DNA of 64,000 bases from Enterovibrio calviensis DSM 14347 (GTDB lineage Bacteria > Pseudomonadota > Gammaproteobacteria > Enterobacterales > Vibrionaceae): positions 1 to 64,000 of the forward strand of contig NZ_JHZA01000012.1 of NCBI RefSeq assembly GCF_000621165.1. Reading direction: 5' to 3'. The position numbers were made by a program, and so were the translations under genes. The notes beneath the pieces were generated by a model. That model did no database searches. It worked only from the letters and a program-made list of their open reading frames with translations, and was not told the origin of the DNA. How positions within the stretch are numbered: the stretch's first letter is position 1; every line of letters begins with the position of its first letter. This document shows positions 41,884 to 51,838 of the stretch, piece after piece.

Positions 41884-42845
41884 GCAAACCGATCCAGATG
41901 GAACGCGGCGTGAAATACCGCGATGCAGACAAAATGGCGCTCATCCCGGTCAAGAACATGCCGACCGAGAAAAAAGAGATGCTGCGCAAGCCTGAGTGGA
42001 TGAAAATCAAACTTCCGGCTGACAGTAAGCGTATTAAAGAGATTAAGTCTGCGCTGCGTAAAAATAATCTGCACTCGGTGTGTGAAGAAGCCTCTTGCCC
42101 TAACTTGGCAGAGTGTTTCAACCACGGCACCGCGACATTCATGATTCTGGGTGCGATTTGTACCCGTCGTTGCCCGTTCTGCGATGTGGCACATGGTCGT
42201 CCTAACGCAGCAGATGACAACGAGCCAGCGAAACTGGCGAAAACCATCAGTGACATGAAGCTGAAGTACGTGGTGGTGACCTCTGTTGACCGCGACGATT
42301 TGCGTGACGGTGGTGCAAAACATTTTGCTGACTGTACCCGCGAAATTCGTGCCCTGAACCCAGAAATCCGTATCGAAACCTTGGTTCCTGATTTCCGTGG
42401 CCGTATGGACACTGCGTTGGAATTGCTAAAAGACAATCCACCTGACGTATTCAACCACAACCTTGAAACGGCGCCGCGTCTGTACCGCAAAGCGCGTCCC
42501 GGTGCGAATTACAAATGGTCGCTAGAGCTTTTGAAGAAATTTGGTGAAATGCACCCGAACGTGCCGACCAAATCTGGCGTCATGATGGGTCTTGGCGAAA
42601 CCAAAGAGGAAATCGTTCAAGTCCTGAAAGATTTGCGCGAGCACGGCGTGACTATGCTGACCTTGGGTCAATACCTAGCGCCAAGCCGTCACCACTTGCC
42701 AGTTGAGCGTTACGTGCCACCTGAAGAGTTCGACGAGCTACGTGACATCGCGTTGGAGCTCGGCTTCACTCACGCAGCATGTGGTCCGTTTGTTCGTTCT
42801 TCTTACCACGCAGACCTGCAAGCGCAGGGCGTGGAAATCAAATAA
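41880..42845 (+). CDS. lipA: Lipoyl synthase LipA
   Basis: This 321-residue radical-SAM enzyme inserts the two sulfurs into the octanoyl chain. The auxiliary cluster motif is [12 protein letters not shown] (CX4CX5C) and the radical SAM motif is CTRRCPFC (CX3CX2C). The C-terminal [10 protein letters not shown] serine ligand is present. Coupled to lipB; a terminator follows. Confidence 0.97.
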   Translation: MSKPIQMERGVKYRDADKMALIPVKNMPTEKKEMLRKPEWMKIKLPADSKRIKEIKSALRKNNLHSVCEEASCPNLAECFNHGTATFMILGAICTRRCPFCDVAHGRPNAADDNEPAKLAKTISDMKLKYVVVTSVDRDDLRDGGAKHFADCTREIRALNPEIRIETLVPDFRGRMDTALELLKDNPPDVFNHNLETAPRLYRKARPGANYKWSLELLKKFGEMHPNVPTKSGVMMGLGETKEEIVQVLKDLREHGVTMLTLGQYLAPSRHHLPVERYVPPEEFDELRDIALELGFTHAACGPFVRSSYHADLQAQGVEIK

Positions 42846-42869
42846 GACGCACACAACCAATAGACATCC

Positions 42870-42897
42870 AAAACGCCGAGCACTGCTCGGCGTTTTT
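42870..42897 (+). terminator. Terminator after lipA
   Basis: AAAACGCCGAGC-act-GCTCGGCGTTTTT. Confidence 0.88.
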
Positions 42898-42934
42898 GTT
42901 TCTGCCACTACCGATTTTTTATACGGATTTCGGA

Positions 42935-42949
42935 TTTCCAAAATGGAAA
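42935..42949. promoter_or_regulatory. Palindrome upstream of yjjI
   Basis: TTTCC-aaaat-GGAAA, 81 bases before the yjjI ATG. It is a candidate operator; no known regulator motif is matched with confidence. Confidence 0.35.
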
Positions 42950-43029
42950 CACCGCCTTCTCATCATATCAATAGTGGAAAAACTCACTCACACCGTAAAA
43001 TAAACCCAAATTAAAGTAGGGTCTTTTCC

Positions 43030-44571
43030 ATGAACAATAACCTATCTGAACTGCAGCAACGTTTTTACGACATCATCAACAACCCAAGCCTTTCACCAAA
43101 GCAAAAGAACCAGTTTCTTGCGCTAGCAGCGGAAGCAAGCCTGCCTTACCTGTCGATCACAGACAGCATCGAGCAAGCGATGAAAGACGGTGTGATTTGT
43201 GACATGTTCGAAGGCCATGCGCCTTTCAAGCCACGTTACGTGCTACCAGATTACGCGAAGTTCTTGTCGCAAGGTTCTGAGTACCTAGAACTTGCGCCAG
43301 CGGAAAACCTTGATGATGCGCTGAACATGCTGAACATCATCTACCACCACGTACCATCAGTGACCAACATCCCTGTATATGTTGGCCAACTTGATGACGT
43401 ATTGATGCCGTATGTGGGCACGCTGACGGAAGAAGAGATCTACGAAAAGATCAAACTCTTCTGGATCATGCTTGACCGCACCCTGCCTGATGCCTTCATG
43501 CATGCGAACATCGGCCCTGCTGACAACATCATCTGCCGCACTATCCTGCGCGTTGATGCTGAACTGAAACAAATCGCGCCAAACCTTACGTTCATGTATG
43601 ACCCTGCGGTCACGCCAGACGATTTGCTTCGCCACGCCACCAGCAACATCTGTGAATGCAGCAAGCCACACATTGCTAACTACCCAATGCACGCTGGTGC
43701 TTACGGTGACAAGCGCTTCGGTATTGTGAGCTGCTACAACTCGCTGCCACTGGCTGGCGGTTCAAACACCCTCGTGCGTATGAACCTAAAAGAAGCCGCA
43801 AGCAAAGCGACAAACAGCGACGATTTCATCAACCATGTTCTGCCGACCTACAGCAAACTGATGGTTGAACTGATGGACGTTCGCAGCACTTACCTGCATG
43901 AATCGTCAAACTTCTTCACCAACTTCCTTGCAACTGAAGGTCTGATCGAAGAAAGCCGCTTTGCGCCAATGTTCGGCATCTACGGCATGGCGGAAGCCGT
44001 GAATACGTTGTTTGGAAAAGATGGCAAGCAAGGCAAGTACGGTCACGACATCAGCGCGAACGAATTGGGCCATGTAATCTCTGCAAAACTGGCGGCGTTG
44101 GTTGATGAAAACCCAGTGAAGTATGGCTACAACGGTAAAGCGCTATTGCACGCACAAGGCGGTATCAGCCTAGATTTGGACGCAACGCCGGGCGTGCGTA
44201 TTCCTTACGGCACTGAACCAGACCCAGTGACTTACGTGCATGCAACTGCGGGCCACCACAAGCACTACACCTCGGGCATCAGCGACATTTTGACCATTGA
44301 TGAGACGGTAAAATCAAACCCAGAAGCGATGTTCAACCTTTGTAAAGGCGCAATCAATTCAGGCTATCGTGAATTCACAGCAAACGTGGCGTCTAACGAT
44401 TTGGTTCGTGTCACGGGTTATATGATCAAGCTGTCTGATATCGCGAAGTTTGACGACGAAGGTTCTCGCAAGAACACCACGTGGTTAGGTGCAGAAGCAT
44501 CGAAAAACACAGGTATTCTGAACCGTGCACCTCGCGTCGTGAGCTTTGAATCAACGCCGGTTTACAAATAA
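43030..44571 (+). CDS. yjjI: Glycyl-radical enzyme YjjI (DUF3029), substrate unknown
   Basis: The protein has 513 residues. The C-terminal region carries RVTGYMIKL, the glycyl-radical R-V-[ST]-G-Y signature, about 35 residues from the end, as expected for a radical glycine. A candidate thiyl cysteine lies in GIVSCYNSLPLAGGSN (about residue 236), and a CECSKPH cluster precedes it. It is shorter than pyruvate formate-lyase (about 760) and belongs to the uncharacterised YjjI group. The next gene encodes its dedicated activase. Such enzymes are oxygen-sensitive, so anaerobic use is expected. The reaction is not known. Confidence 0.92.
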   Translation: MNNNLSELQQRFYDIINNPSLSPKQKNQFLALAAEASLPYLSITDSIEQAMKDGVICDMFEGHAPFKPRYVLPDYAKFLSQGSEYLELAPAENLDDALNMLNIIYHHVPSVTNIPVYVGQLDDVLMPYVGTLTEEEIYEKIKLFWIMLDRTLPDAFMHANIGPADNIICRTILRVDAELKQIAPNLTFMYDPAVTPDDLLRHATSNICECSKPHIANYPMHAGAYGDKRFGIVSCYNSLPLAGGSNTLVRMNLKEAASKATNSDDFINHVLPTYSKLMVELMDVRSTYLHESSNFFTNFLATEGLIEESRFAPMFGIYGMAEAVNTLFGKDGKQGKYGHDISANELGHVISAKLAALVDENPVKYGYNGKALLHAQGGISLDLDATPGVRIPYGTEPDPVTYVHATAGHHKHYTSGISDILTIDETVKSNPEAMFNLCKGAINSGYREFTANVASNDLVRVTGYMIKLSDIAKFDDEGSRKNTTWLGAEASKNTGILNRAPRVVSFESTPVYK

Positions 44572-44624
44572 CAGTTTCAACATAGAAAACGTCCGTTTAT
44601 AACGAACAAAGCGAGACCAAGAGA

Positions 44625-45518
44625 ATGTCAGTCAAACCAACGCAAAACCAAGCACTGGTCAGTCGTATTCTGACATTCTCTTGTGTTGATGGGCCGGGTA
44701 ACCGTTTGGTGGTGTTTTTGCAGGGTTGCAATTTCGATTGCATCACGTGCCATAACCCTCACACGATCAACCACTGCACACATTGCGGTGATTGTGTGGA
44801 AAGCTGCCCAAGTGATGCCTTGTCCATTGATACTAAAGAGAGCGGTCAACAACGCGTTGTTTGGCATGCTGATAAGTGTACGCACTGCGATCTTTGCATT
44901 GACGTCTGCCCTGACAAATCAAACCCAAAAATCGTCAGCTACAGCGTCGATGAAATGCTCACACTCATTCGCCAGCACCATTTTTTCCTCAATGGCATTA
45001 CGATTTCAGGTGGTGAAGCAACACTGCAACTGCCGTTTATTATCTCGCTGTTCAAAGCGGTGAAATCCGACCCTGAACTTGCACACCTTACCTGCTATAT
45101 CGACAGTAACGGTTCGCTATCACGCGCGGGCTGGGAGCGTGTTTCCCCCTACCTTGATGGTGCCATGATCGATCTAAAAGCCTGGCAATCAGAAACCCAT
45201 TTGTGGCTCGTCGGTCGAGATAAACATCGCGTCATCGACACCATTGATTACTTGGCGGCGCAGAACAAATTGCACGAAGTGCGTTTGCTGCACATTCCGG
45301 GGAAAAGTGATTTAGACACCGAAGTCGATGCCGTGGGCGATTACCTCAACACCCTGCCTGAAGACGTAAAGATTCGCCTCAACGCGTTTCAACATCACGG
45401 TGTGATAGGTGAGGCGCTGACGTGGGAGAAATGCAGTGAAAGCGAGATGACCCGCTTCCACGATTTGCTGTTTTCGAAAATCAATCGCCCGATGCAATTG
45501 CCGACCATTTATACCTAG
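44625..45518 (+). CDS. yjjW: Glycyl-radical enzyme activase YjjW
   Basis: This 297-residue radical-SAM protein has the motif GCNFDCITCHNPH (CX3CX2C, about residues 35-45). Inserted after it are two ferredoxin-type 4Fe-4S clusters, CTHCGDCVESCP and CTHCDLCIDVCP (about residues 50-100). ISGGEATLQ is the SAM-binding GGE motif. It installs the glycyl radical on YjjI, 53 bases upstream in the same direction. The extra clusters resemble activases of the larger glycyl-radical families rather than that of PFL. Confidence 0.92.
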   Translation: MSVKPTQNQALVSRILTFSCVDGPGNRLVVFLQGCNFDCITCHNPHTINHCTHCGDCVESCPSDALSIDTKESGQQRVVWHADKCTHCDLCIDVCPDKSNPKIVSYSVDEMLTLIRQHHFFLNGITISGGEATLQLPFIISLFKAVKSDPELAHLTCYIDSNGSLSRAGWERVSPYLDGAMIDLKAWQSETHLWLVGRDKHRVIDTIDYLAAQNKLHEVRLLHIPGKSDLDTEVDAVGDYLNTLPEDVKIRLNAFQHHGVIGEALTWEKCSESEMTRFHDLLFSKINRPMQLPTIYT

Positions 45519-45558
45519 GCACAACGCCTAATCATCCAAGCTGAGCTAACCCTCGAGG

Positions 45559-46482
45559 CTAGGTATTTTCCGTGCCGCTAACCAGTTGGTCATGAAGCCA
45601 ACGACATGCCGGATTGTTCAAACTCACGGTATTCCACACCAAGCTGTAAGCCACTTGCCCGTAATCGAACGGTAACGCTTTAGCCACCAGCCCTTTTCCT
45701 TGCAACGCGGTTTCAGCCCAACGCTTCGAACACGTAAACAGATACGGCGAATGCTGACACATCAAGGCCGCTGAGCCAAAATCCGCCACCATGGTCGCAA
45801 TGTTTCTCGCACCATGACGCTGCGTGAGTGTCTGCTCAAAGTAAGGTTCTGCCAAGTCTTTGTCGATCACGCGAATATGACGATAGCTTAGGTACTTTTC
45901 AATCGTCAGATCCTCGTTCGCGAGCGGGTGATGATGATTCATCAAACAGACCATTTCGTCGCTCAAAATCGCCTTCCAAACCAAGTTCTTGCTGTGTGTC
46001 GGTGGCTGGCTGATATCGTGAGGCAGCAGCAGAAAGTCTATCTTCCCGCTCAGTAACGCCTCAAAACTGAACTGTTCTTTGGTAGAAATCACCAACTGAG
46101 CATGGTCGCTCAATTGCTGAGAAATGTGCCCTATCTGAGGGGCGAAAAGCTCAAAGGTGCTTTCACGCATCGACAAGGAAAGTGTGCCTGTGAAAGTCTC
46201 CGGCGCAAACTCGCCTTGTTGGAAAATACCATTGATGTTCGACAGCACATTGTGAATTGCTGGCCCGATGCTCAACGCATATTGCGTGGGTGCAAGTTGA
46301 TTGCCCGTGCGGAAGAACAGCTCATCGTTCAATTGCGTTTTAAGCTGCGCCAACGCCTTGCTCACGCTCGATGGCGTGACACACAAAATATTGGCTGTCG
46401 CCGTAACGCTGTGCGTCATCAAAAGCACGTGCATCACGGTTAAGTGCTTAACGCTAATGCGGGAAAGTGTCGCGTAATCCAT
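45559..46482 (-). CDS. LysR-family transcriptional regulator
   Basis: The protein has 307 residues. An N-terminal winged HTH (about 10-70, VMHVLLMTHSVTATANILCVTPSSVSKALAQLKTQL) is followed by an effector-binding domain. It has some resemblance to the YidZ subgroup. It converges on yjjW with 40 bases between the stops, so it may or may not control yjjIW. A palindromic repeat lies 66 bases upstream. Confidence 0.88.
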   Translation of the reverse strand: MDYATLSRISVKHLTVMHVLLMTHSVTATANILCVTPSSVSKALAQLKTQLNDELFFRTGNQLAPTQYALSIGPAIHNVLSNINGIFQQGEFAPETFTGTLSLSMRESTFELFAPQIGHISQQLSDHAQLVISTKEQFSFEALLSGKIDFLLLPHDISQPPTHSKNLVWKAILSDEMVCLMNHHHPLANEDLTIEKYLSYRHIRVIDKDLAEPYFEQTLTQRHGARNIATMVADFGSAALMCQHSPYLFTCSKRWAETALQGKGLVAKALPFDYGQVAYSLVWNTVSLNNPACRWLHDQLVSGTENT

Positions 46483-46547
46483 CGAAGGCCATCATCATTC
46501 AAACATTCACGGCATAGCGTAGCCTTAAACCTTCTCTGGAGGTAGAG

Positions 46548-46572
46548 ATATACCTAAGTAACTTGGGTATAT
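46548..46572. repeat. Palindromic repeat, copy 1 (left of proBA)
   Basis: 25 bases reading ATATACC-T-AAGTAACTT-G-GGTATAT. All arms pair if one T-G wobble per side is allowed. It shares ATACC-AAG-AACTTG with copy 2 at 49181-49229, on the other side of proBA. Confidence 0.6.
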
Positions 46573-46587
46573 AAAAGCGCCAGACAC

Positions 46588-46614
46588 AAAAAAGGCGCTG
46601 AATCAGCGCCTTTT
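46588..46614 (-). terminator. Terminator after proA
   Basis: GGCGCTG-aat-CAGCGCC is preceded by six A on the plus strand, so the minus-strand transcript ends in T6. Confidence 0.85.
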
Positions 46615-46636
46615 CATCGAAAATCTGCTTCCCAAA

Positions 46637-47905
46637 CTATGGGCGAGACAGATAATCTGCTTTACCTACCCATTTGTAGGTTGTCAGCTCCTCTAAGCCC
46701 ATAGGGCCGCGAGCATGAAGCTTCTGGGTAGACACAGCAACTTCTGCGCCTAAACCGAACTGAGCGCCGTCTGTGAAGCGTGTAGAGGCATTCACGTACA
46801 CGGCTGCAGAGCCTGCACCATTGATGAAGGCTTCAGTCGCCATCAAATCATTAGTTAAGATCGCATCCGAGTGGCTCGCATTGTGTTCACGCATGTGCTG
46901 AAGCGCGCCGTAAACATCTGAAACCAATGCCACGCCTAGTGTGTAGCTCAGCCATTCCGTATCGAAATCACCTTCGCCCGCTTCGTGCAGATCCGCCACA
47001 CCGTTCAGCAATGGCAGCGCCGCTTTCTCAGCAACAATCTTCAACTGGTTGTCGTTAAGCAGTGGCGTTAGCTTTTCAAACAATGCCGCAGCAATGTCTT
47101 CATTTACCAGCAGGGTATCCAACGCGTTACACGCTGATGGACGCTGCGCTTTCGCGTTGATGATCAAATCTAAAGCGCGATCGAGATCCGCCGTTTTATC
47201 AACATACATATGGCTGATGCCAAAGCCGCCAATGATCACAGGGATGGTGCTGTTTTCTTTACACATTTTGTGCAAGCCCGCACCACCGCGAGGAATGATC
47301 ATGTCCACGTAATCGTCGAGGCGAAGCAATTCACCCACCAATTCGCGATCCGGCTTTTCAATGTACTGAACAGACGAAGCAGGCAGGTTGGCTTTTTCAA
47401 GCGCGGTTTGAATCACCTTCACCAATTCCACATTTGAGTGGAAGGTTTCACGGCCACCGCGAAGAATGCTCGCATTACCGGTTTTCAGGCACAAAGACGC
47501 GATATCAATCGTCACGTTAGGTCGTGCTTCGTAAATCACACCGATAACGCCAATGGGCTCGCGACGACGGCTCAACGTCATGCCGTTTTCCAGCACTTTA
47601 CAATCCATTTCGCTGCCGACGGGGTCAGACAGAGAAATAACATTGCGCACGTCAGCGGCAATGCCCGCTAAACGAGATTCGTTGAGTAATAGACGATCAA
47701 GCATGGCATCGGGCAATCCTGCCTCTCTGCCTGCATCAATGTCTTTTGCGTTCGCAGCTAAAATTGCCGCTGCGTTCGCCTCGAGTTCATCAGCGATCAC
47801 TGCCAGCGCGTAGTTCTTTTGCGCTGTTGGTGCCGTTGCCAATGCATATGCAGCATCTTTCGCCGCACGTCCCATGCTCTGTAAACTGGTGGTTTGCAGA
47901 CTCAT
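46637..47905 (-). CDS. proA: Gamma-glutamyl phosphate reductase
   Basis: This 422-residue enzyme of the aldehyde-dehydrogenase superfamily reduces gamma-glutamyl phosphate to the semialdehyde for proline synthesis. Diagnostic segments are [43 protein letters not shown] and the catalytic cysteine in [13 protein letters not shown]. It follows proB by 52 bases on the same strand. Confidence 0.97.
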   Translation of the reverse strand: MSLQTTSLQSMGRAAKDAAYALATAPTAQKNYALAVIADELEANAAAILAANAKDIDAGREAGLPDAMLDRLLLNESRLAGIAADVRNVISLSDPVGSEMDCKVLENGMTLSRRREPIGVIGVIYEARPNVTIDIASLCLKTGNASILRGGRETFHSNVELVKVIQTALEKANLPASSVQYIEKPDRELVGELLRLDDYVDMIIPRGGAGLHKMCKENSTIPVIIGGFGISHMYVDKTADLDRALDLIINAKAQRPSACNALDTLLVNEDIAAALFEKLTPLLNDNQLKIVAEKAALPLLNGVADLHEAGEGDFDTEWLSYTLGVALVSDVYGALQHMREHNASHSDAILTNDLMATEAFINGAGSAAVYVNASTRFTDGAQFGLGAEVAVSTQKLHARGPMGLEELTTYKWVGKADYLSRP

Positions 47906-47957
47906 TTTCGCCTCTATTGCTTCGTCCTTTTCGACTGCGGAACACCCCGCAATCGGA

Positions 47958-49115
47958 TTAATCGGTTACGACCAGATCATCGCAATGAATCGCGACAGGT
48001 CCATGTGCATAACCCAGAATATCTTGAATGTCTTGGCTGTGTCGACCCGCGATCGCACTCAAGTCTTTACTTGAATAACGACAGATACCGCGAGCAAGCT
48101 GCTTGCCATGCTGATCGCACACACGTGCAACCGCGCCGCGATCAAACGCGCCTTTCACTGACACGATGCCTTTTGATAGCAAGCTACTGTGTCGCTCTAC
48201 AACGGCAGAAGCAGCGCCTGCATCAATAATGATGTCGCCTGCTGGCGGAGGGCCAGCCAGAATCCAGCGTTTACGGCTTTCTAGTGGTGACTCAAGCGGC
48301 AGGAATCGCGTGCCCGCAGGTTGACCATTCACCACGTTTTGAATCACTTCAGGGCGACTGCCCGCAGCAATGGTCACTTCAATACCCGCGCGACGTGCAA
48401 CGTCAGCGGCTTGCAACTTGGTTGCCATGCCGCCGGTACCCAACCCACTCACACTGCCACCAGCAAGCTGATGCAGGGTTTCATCGATGGTGTGCACTTC
48501 ACGAATCAGTTCAGCATCCGGGTTTGAACGCGGATCCGCGGTAAATAAGCCCGGCTGATCGGTCAAAAGCAGTAATTTGTCTGCTTCGGCTAGGATTGCC
48601 ACCAACGCAGAAAGGTTATCGTTATCACCCACTTTGATTTCAGCGGTCGCCACAGCATCGTTTTCGTTCACAACGGGAACAATGTTGTTGTCGAGCAGGG
48701 CTTGCAGCATATCGCGGGCATTCAAGTAACGCTCGCGGTCATCAAGATCAGCACGGGTTAACAGCATCTGCCCGATGTTGATGCCATAAATGCCAAACAG
48801 GCTTTCCCACTCTTGGATCAAACGGCTTTGACCGACTGCCGCCAACATTTGTTTGTTGGCAATCGTATTGGGTAGATTGGGGTGATTGAGGTGCTGTCTT
48901 CCCGCGGCGATAGCGCCTGAGGTAACGACAATGACTTGATGACCCTGCTGCATAAGCTTGGCGCATTGGCGCACCAACTCAACAAGGTGAGCGCGATCGA
49001 TTTTGGTTGAGCCGCCAGTGAGTACACTGGTTCCCAATTTTACAACGACAGTCTGGCGATCTTGTTTATCGCCAGATTCAGAAATCAAAGATGAAACGTT
49101 TTCTTGGCCTGACAT
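47958..49115 (-). CDS. proB: Glutamate 5-kinase
   Basis: The protein has 385 residues. The amino-acid kinase domain has [49 protein letters not shown] and [12 protein letters not shown]. The C-terminal PUA domain (about 290-380) has [24 protein letters not shown]. It phosphorylates glutamate and is normally feedback-inhibited by proline. The ATG at 49115 gives a normal N-terminus but lacks a Shine-Dalgarno; the frame stays open to 49190, through the second palindromic repeat. Confidence 0.94.
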   Translation of the reverse strand: MSGQENVSSLISESGDKQDRQTVVVKLGTSVLTGGSTKIDRAHLVELVRQCAKLMQQGHQVIVVTSGAIAAGRQHLNHPNLPNTIANKQMLAAVGQSRLIQEWESLFGIYGINIGQMLLTRADLDDRERYLNARDMLQALLDNNIVPVVNENDAVATAEIKVGDNDNLSALVAILAEADKLLLLTDQPGLFTADPRSNPDAELIREVHTIDETLHQLAGGSVSGLGTGGMATKLQAADVARRAGIEVTIAAGSRPEVIQNVVNGQPAGTRFLPLESPLESRKRWILAGPPPAGDIIIDAGAASAVVERHSSLLSKGIVSVKGAFDRGAVARVCDQHGKQLARGICRYSSKDLSAIAGRHSQDIQDILGYAHGPVAIHCDDLVVTD

Positions 49116-49180
49116 GACATTGACAACATAAAAGCGAATATGCCCTTCTTTTATCAATCCCAGACCAAGATAACAAGTAA

Positions 49181-49229
49181 TTATACCCAAGCAACTTGAA
49201 AATACTGGAATTCAGTTGGTTGGGTATAA
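49181..49229. repeat. Palindromic repeat, copy 2 (right of proBA)
   Basis: Outer arms TTATACCCAA (49181-49190) and TTGGGTATAA (49220-49229) are perfect. Inner arms CAACTTGAA and TTCAGTTG pair with one bulge around a ten-base loop. It lies 66 bases upstream of the proB ATG. Confidence 0.65.
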
Positions 49230-49265
49230 GTCAGCAGTCGTGCGGCAAGTGGTAAATCGAAAGCG

Positions 49266-49670
49266 TTATGCAGCTGTACCTAACTTAGGTTTTTTTAGTG
49301 ATGGCAATGCAGTGATTTCTAATGCTAGATCGCCTTCAATAAATCCTGCTATCTTTTGATAGAAAGTATCAAGAGACGCTTTCACTTCTTTTACACACTT
49401 ATTCGGTACATTCTCTTCTAGCCATTCACCTTCGGTATTGAACTTTCCGAACGTATAAGCGTATTCAAAACCACCTTTTTTGGGTGTTAGCTTCATCCAC
49501 CAGCCCCAAAATTCGCGACTTTCAGGCGGTTTCTTTGCATTTACACACGCAGAAAGGCAATCAAAGAAGTACCCGTCTTCTGAGCATTTTTTTTGTCTCA
49601 AGTAAGGACCGAGTTGAGCAAACTTCGTCAACAACCTCCCGTGAGATATATTTTTCGTTTCTTCAGTCAT
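49266..49670 (-). CDS. crl: Sigma-S-binding factor Crl
   Basis: The protein has 134 residues. Crl binds sigma S and helps it join core RNA polymerase. ESREFWGWWMKL matches the family core REFWGWWMEL, and the RLLTKFAQLGPYLR start and FDCLSACVN segment fit. The start at 49670 has GGGAG six bases upstream; the longer open frame to 49769 is discarded. In E. coli phoE lies between crl and proB; here nothing does. Confidence 0.95.
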   Translation of the reverse strand: MTEETKNISHGRLLTKFAQLGPYLRQKKCSEDGYFFDCLSACVNAKKPPESREFWGWWMKLTPKKGGFEYAYTFGKFNTEGEWLEENVPNKCVKEVKASLDTFYQKIAGFIEGDLALEITALPSLKKPKLGTAA

Positions 49671-49902
49671 AGCAAGCTCCCTTAAGACGAACGTCGATCT
49701 CATTATTATCAGTAGAATATTTGCGTAAACGCAGCGATAGCGACTTGGCCATTCCTTACACTGCGTCATGCTTGTTCACGCATGGGAAAACGCGTTAACA
49801 GCAAACACCCATTTATATAACATGCATCTGGTTAAAATTCGTCCTTACAGGGAGCGCTTTCTTTAATATGTCTTCATCCCAAGACAGTTTAAAAGATCTC
49901 GA

Positions 49903-51156
49903 TCACAGTGTTTTGGTAAACCATTCGACTGCTTCAAGCATAATTCTGTGATATCCGTCATGAATAGGTTTGTTCGGCAGCGTTTTCGCTTTGCCTCCAT
50001 AGCTGTATAGCGCAGCTAGTTGATTATCAGAATCTGGGCACACTGGATCGCCTTCTAGACCAATGGCTAGGATAGGTACCTTCGTCTTCCTTCCATTAAG
50101 TAGCCCTTGATGTCTTAGTGACAGCGCTTGCAGCTGGGTCAAAAGCGTCGATGATGCTTGATTCTTACCCATGCGAGACGCGATCGTATCTAAGTGCATA
50201 GGCGGGATATTATTGCGGCGATTCACATCGGTCAGCATGGCATGAAGAATGCCACCCACTGACACGCAGGACTTCACACGATTTTGCTCAACGAAAGCCA
50301 TTCTTACCGCAGCATTCGCACCAAAGCGGACACCAAAACAACCGACGCGATGATGATCAACCCAAGGAACGGATTCGAGTTCATGGAGCATGGCTTGGTG
50401 CAGACGGCTACTGTCTTCTGTGAGATTCCAGTGACTGCTTCTGCCGACTGAAGGCATGTCCAGCGTCAGCATGGCAATGTTGGCGGGTGCGAAATAAGTT
50501 TCAAACAGGTGCCACAGATCCGTTTGCAACCCGTCCATTCCTCCGCTAACAATCACCGTCGGCAACGGTTCATTGGTATGTGGGAGATACAGAAACCCTT
50601 CCAGCGATCTGCCATCGACTTTTGCGACTACGCTTTTGACTTTCATTGGCGATGTTTCCATCGCGGCGTGAAACGCCTTGTTGGCCAATATTTCGGTTTG
50701 CTGGGAAAGAGGATCCCCTTTCAAATGCGGATAACCAGCAATACTGAAGCAGGCAGAAGCGCGTCGCCAATTGTCAGTCGCACCGGACTTATCGGCCTGC
50801 TCGTCTTTCTCTAGCGCCAGCTTTTGATATTTCATGCCGCTTTGGGTCCACTCGTAGGACCAATTCCCCTGACGATAGCCAACTACCGTATCAAGCAGTT
50901 TTTCGTTGCTTCTATCATTGTCAGAGGCAGCAATTCTCGCCAAGGTTTCATCCATGACGATGGGATCAACGCCTTGCCAAATCCATTGAGGGCGGCGTAA
51001 CACACGGTACCAACTGTTATCACTTTGGCCATCTAACACATTTTCAATGTCTTTAGGTGGCTGATTAGCTGTGCCGACAATGGTCGATGTTTCTTTGGCG
51101 TGTTTGGTGGGTTTGAAGAGTTTGACTGATAAGTTCTCTGACTCTGTCTCTCTCAC
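49903..51156 (-). CDS. frsA: Alpha/beta-hydrolase FrsA (fermentation-respiration switch)
   Basis: This protein of about 417 residues of the DUF1100/FrsA family has VIGYRxGNW-like TVVGYRQGNWSYEW, SIAGYPHLKGD, and the hydrolase-fold segments TVIVSGGMDGLQTD, LTLDMPSVGRSSHW and GCFGVRFGANAAVRMA. The nucleophile position reads GVRFG, not GxSxG, as in E. coli FrsA, so hydrolase activity is doubtful. It binds EIIA-Glc in E. coli. The start is taken as GTG at 51156 (GGAGAG five bases upstream); ATG 51174 is also open. Confidence 0.92.
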   Translation of the reverse strand: MRETESENLSVKLFKPTKHAKETSTIVGTANQPPKDIENVLDGQSDNSWYRVLRRPQWIWQGVDPIVMDETLARIAASDNDRSNEKLLDTVVGYRQGNWSYEWTQSGMKYQKLALEKDEQADKSGATDNWRRASACFSIAGYPHLKGDPLSQQTEILANKAFHAAMETSPMKVKSVVAKVDGRSLEGFLYLPHTNEPLPTVIVSGGMDGLQTDLWHLFETYFAPANIAMLTLDMPSVGRSSHWNLTEDSSRLHQAMLHELESVPWVDHHRVGCFGVRFGANAAVRMAFVEQNRVKSCVSVGGILHAMLTDVNRRNNIPPMHLDTIASRMGKNQASSTLLTQLQALSLRHQGLLNGRKTKVPILAIGLEGDPVCPDSDNQLAALYSYGGKAKTLPNKPIHDGYHRIMLEAVEWFTKTL

Positions 51157-51272
51157 GGCATCTCTCCGGCGCATTTATTTCAACGAGTTCTAGTGTAAAC
51201 GAAGCAAATAAGAAAACCATGCTCTCTCAAAGCTATGCAACATCTGTTCACTCATTCACTGATGTAAGGCAT

Positions 51273-51296
51273 AAAAAAAGCCCCTTTCGGGGCTTT
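51273..51296 (-). terminator. Terminator after gpt
   Basis: AAAGCCCC-ttt-CGGGGCTTT is preceded by an A run on the plus strand, giving a T7 tail on the minus strand. Confidence 0.85.
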
Positions 51297-51314
51297 CAAT
51301 CGATAATATTTTTC

Positions 51315-51773
51315 TTAGCGCTTCGCCACAGGCTCAACGAACGTCACTGCCATATCCCAAGGCTGTTCAATCCAGCAGTCTTGAGCAATATCAACAACGT
51401 AATCATCAACAAGATGTTTTCCAGCTGGTTTTGCACACACGGTGACAAATTTTGCTTTCGGGTACATTTCACGGATCATTTCCGCAGTACCGCCAGTATC
51501 AACCAAATCGTCAACAACAATGAAACCTTCACCGTCGCCATCAGCTTTCTTCAATACTTTCATATCACGCTGATGGTCATGGTCGTAGCTTGAGATACAA
51601 ACAGTATCAACATGACGAATACCCAACTCACGAGCCAAAATAGCAGCAGGTACTAGACCACCGCGGCTCACCGCAATAATGCCAGCCCACTGTTCAGCAG
51701 GTAATAATTTTTCAGCCAATTGGCGGGTATACATTTGCATGTTGTCCCACGTGATAACAAACTTGTTGCTCAT
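51315..51773 (-). CDS. gpt: Xanthine-guanine phosphoribosyltransferase
   Basis: This 152-residue purine salvage enzyme has the same length as E. coli Gpt. The PRPP motif [14 protein letters not shown] and the loop [16 protein letters not shown] are present. It follows the purine permease gene by 65 bases on the same strand, so uptake and salvage are likely co-transcribed. A GGCGAC-g-GTCGCC hairpin (51790-51802) lies just before its ribosome-binding site. Confidence 0.96.
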   Translation of the reverse strand: MSNKFVITWDNMQMYTRQLAEKLLPAEQWAGIIAVSRGGLVPAAILARELGIRHVDTVCISSYDHDHQRDMKVLKKADGDGEGFIVVDDLVDTGGTAEMIREMYPKAKFVTVCAKPAGKHLVDDYVVDIAQDCWIEQPWDMAVTFVEPVAKR

Positions 51774-51789
51774 TTTAAAAAACCTCAGT

Positions 51790-51802
51790 GGCGACGGTCG
51801 CC
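51790..51802 (-). repeat. Tight hairpin between the purine permease gene and gpt
   Basis: GGCGAC, one base, GTCGCC. It is a perfect six-pair G/C-rich stem ending a few bases before the gpt Shine-Dalgarno GAGG, with no T run. It may protect or process the gpt message. Confidence 0.4.
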
Positions 51803-51838
51803 ATTTAACTCACAGATTCAATTGCGGCGTATTGTGTC

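Noticed and set aside
41726-42490. 254-codon minus-strand ORF opposite lipB/lipA
   Set aside because: Shadow of two genes with complete radical-SAM and LipB motifs; the peptide is Arg/Ser rich as expected from antisense reading.
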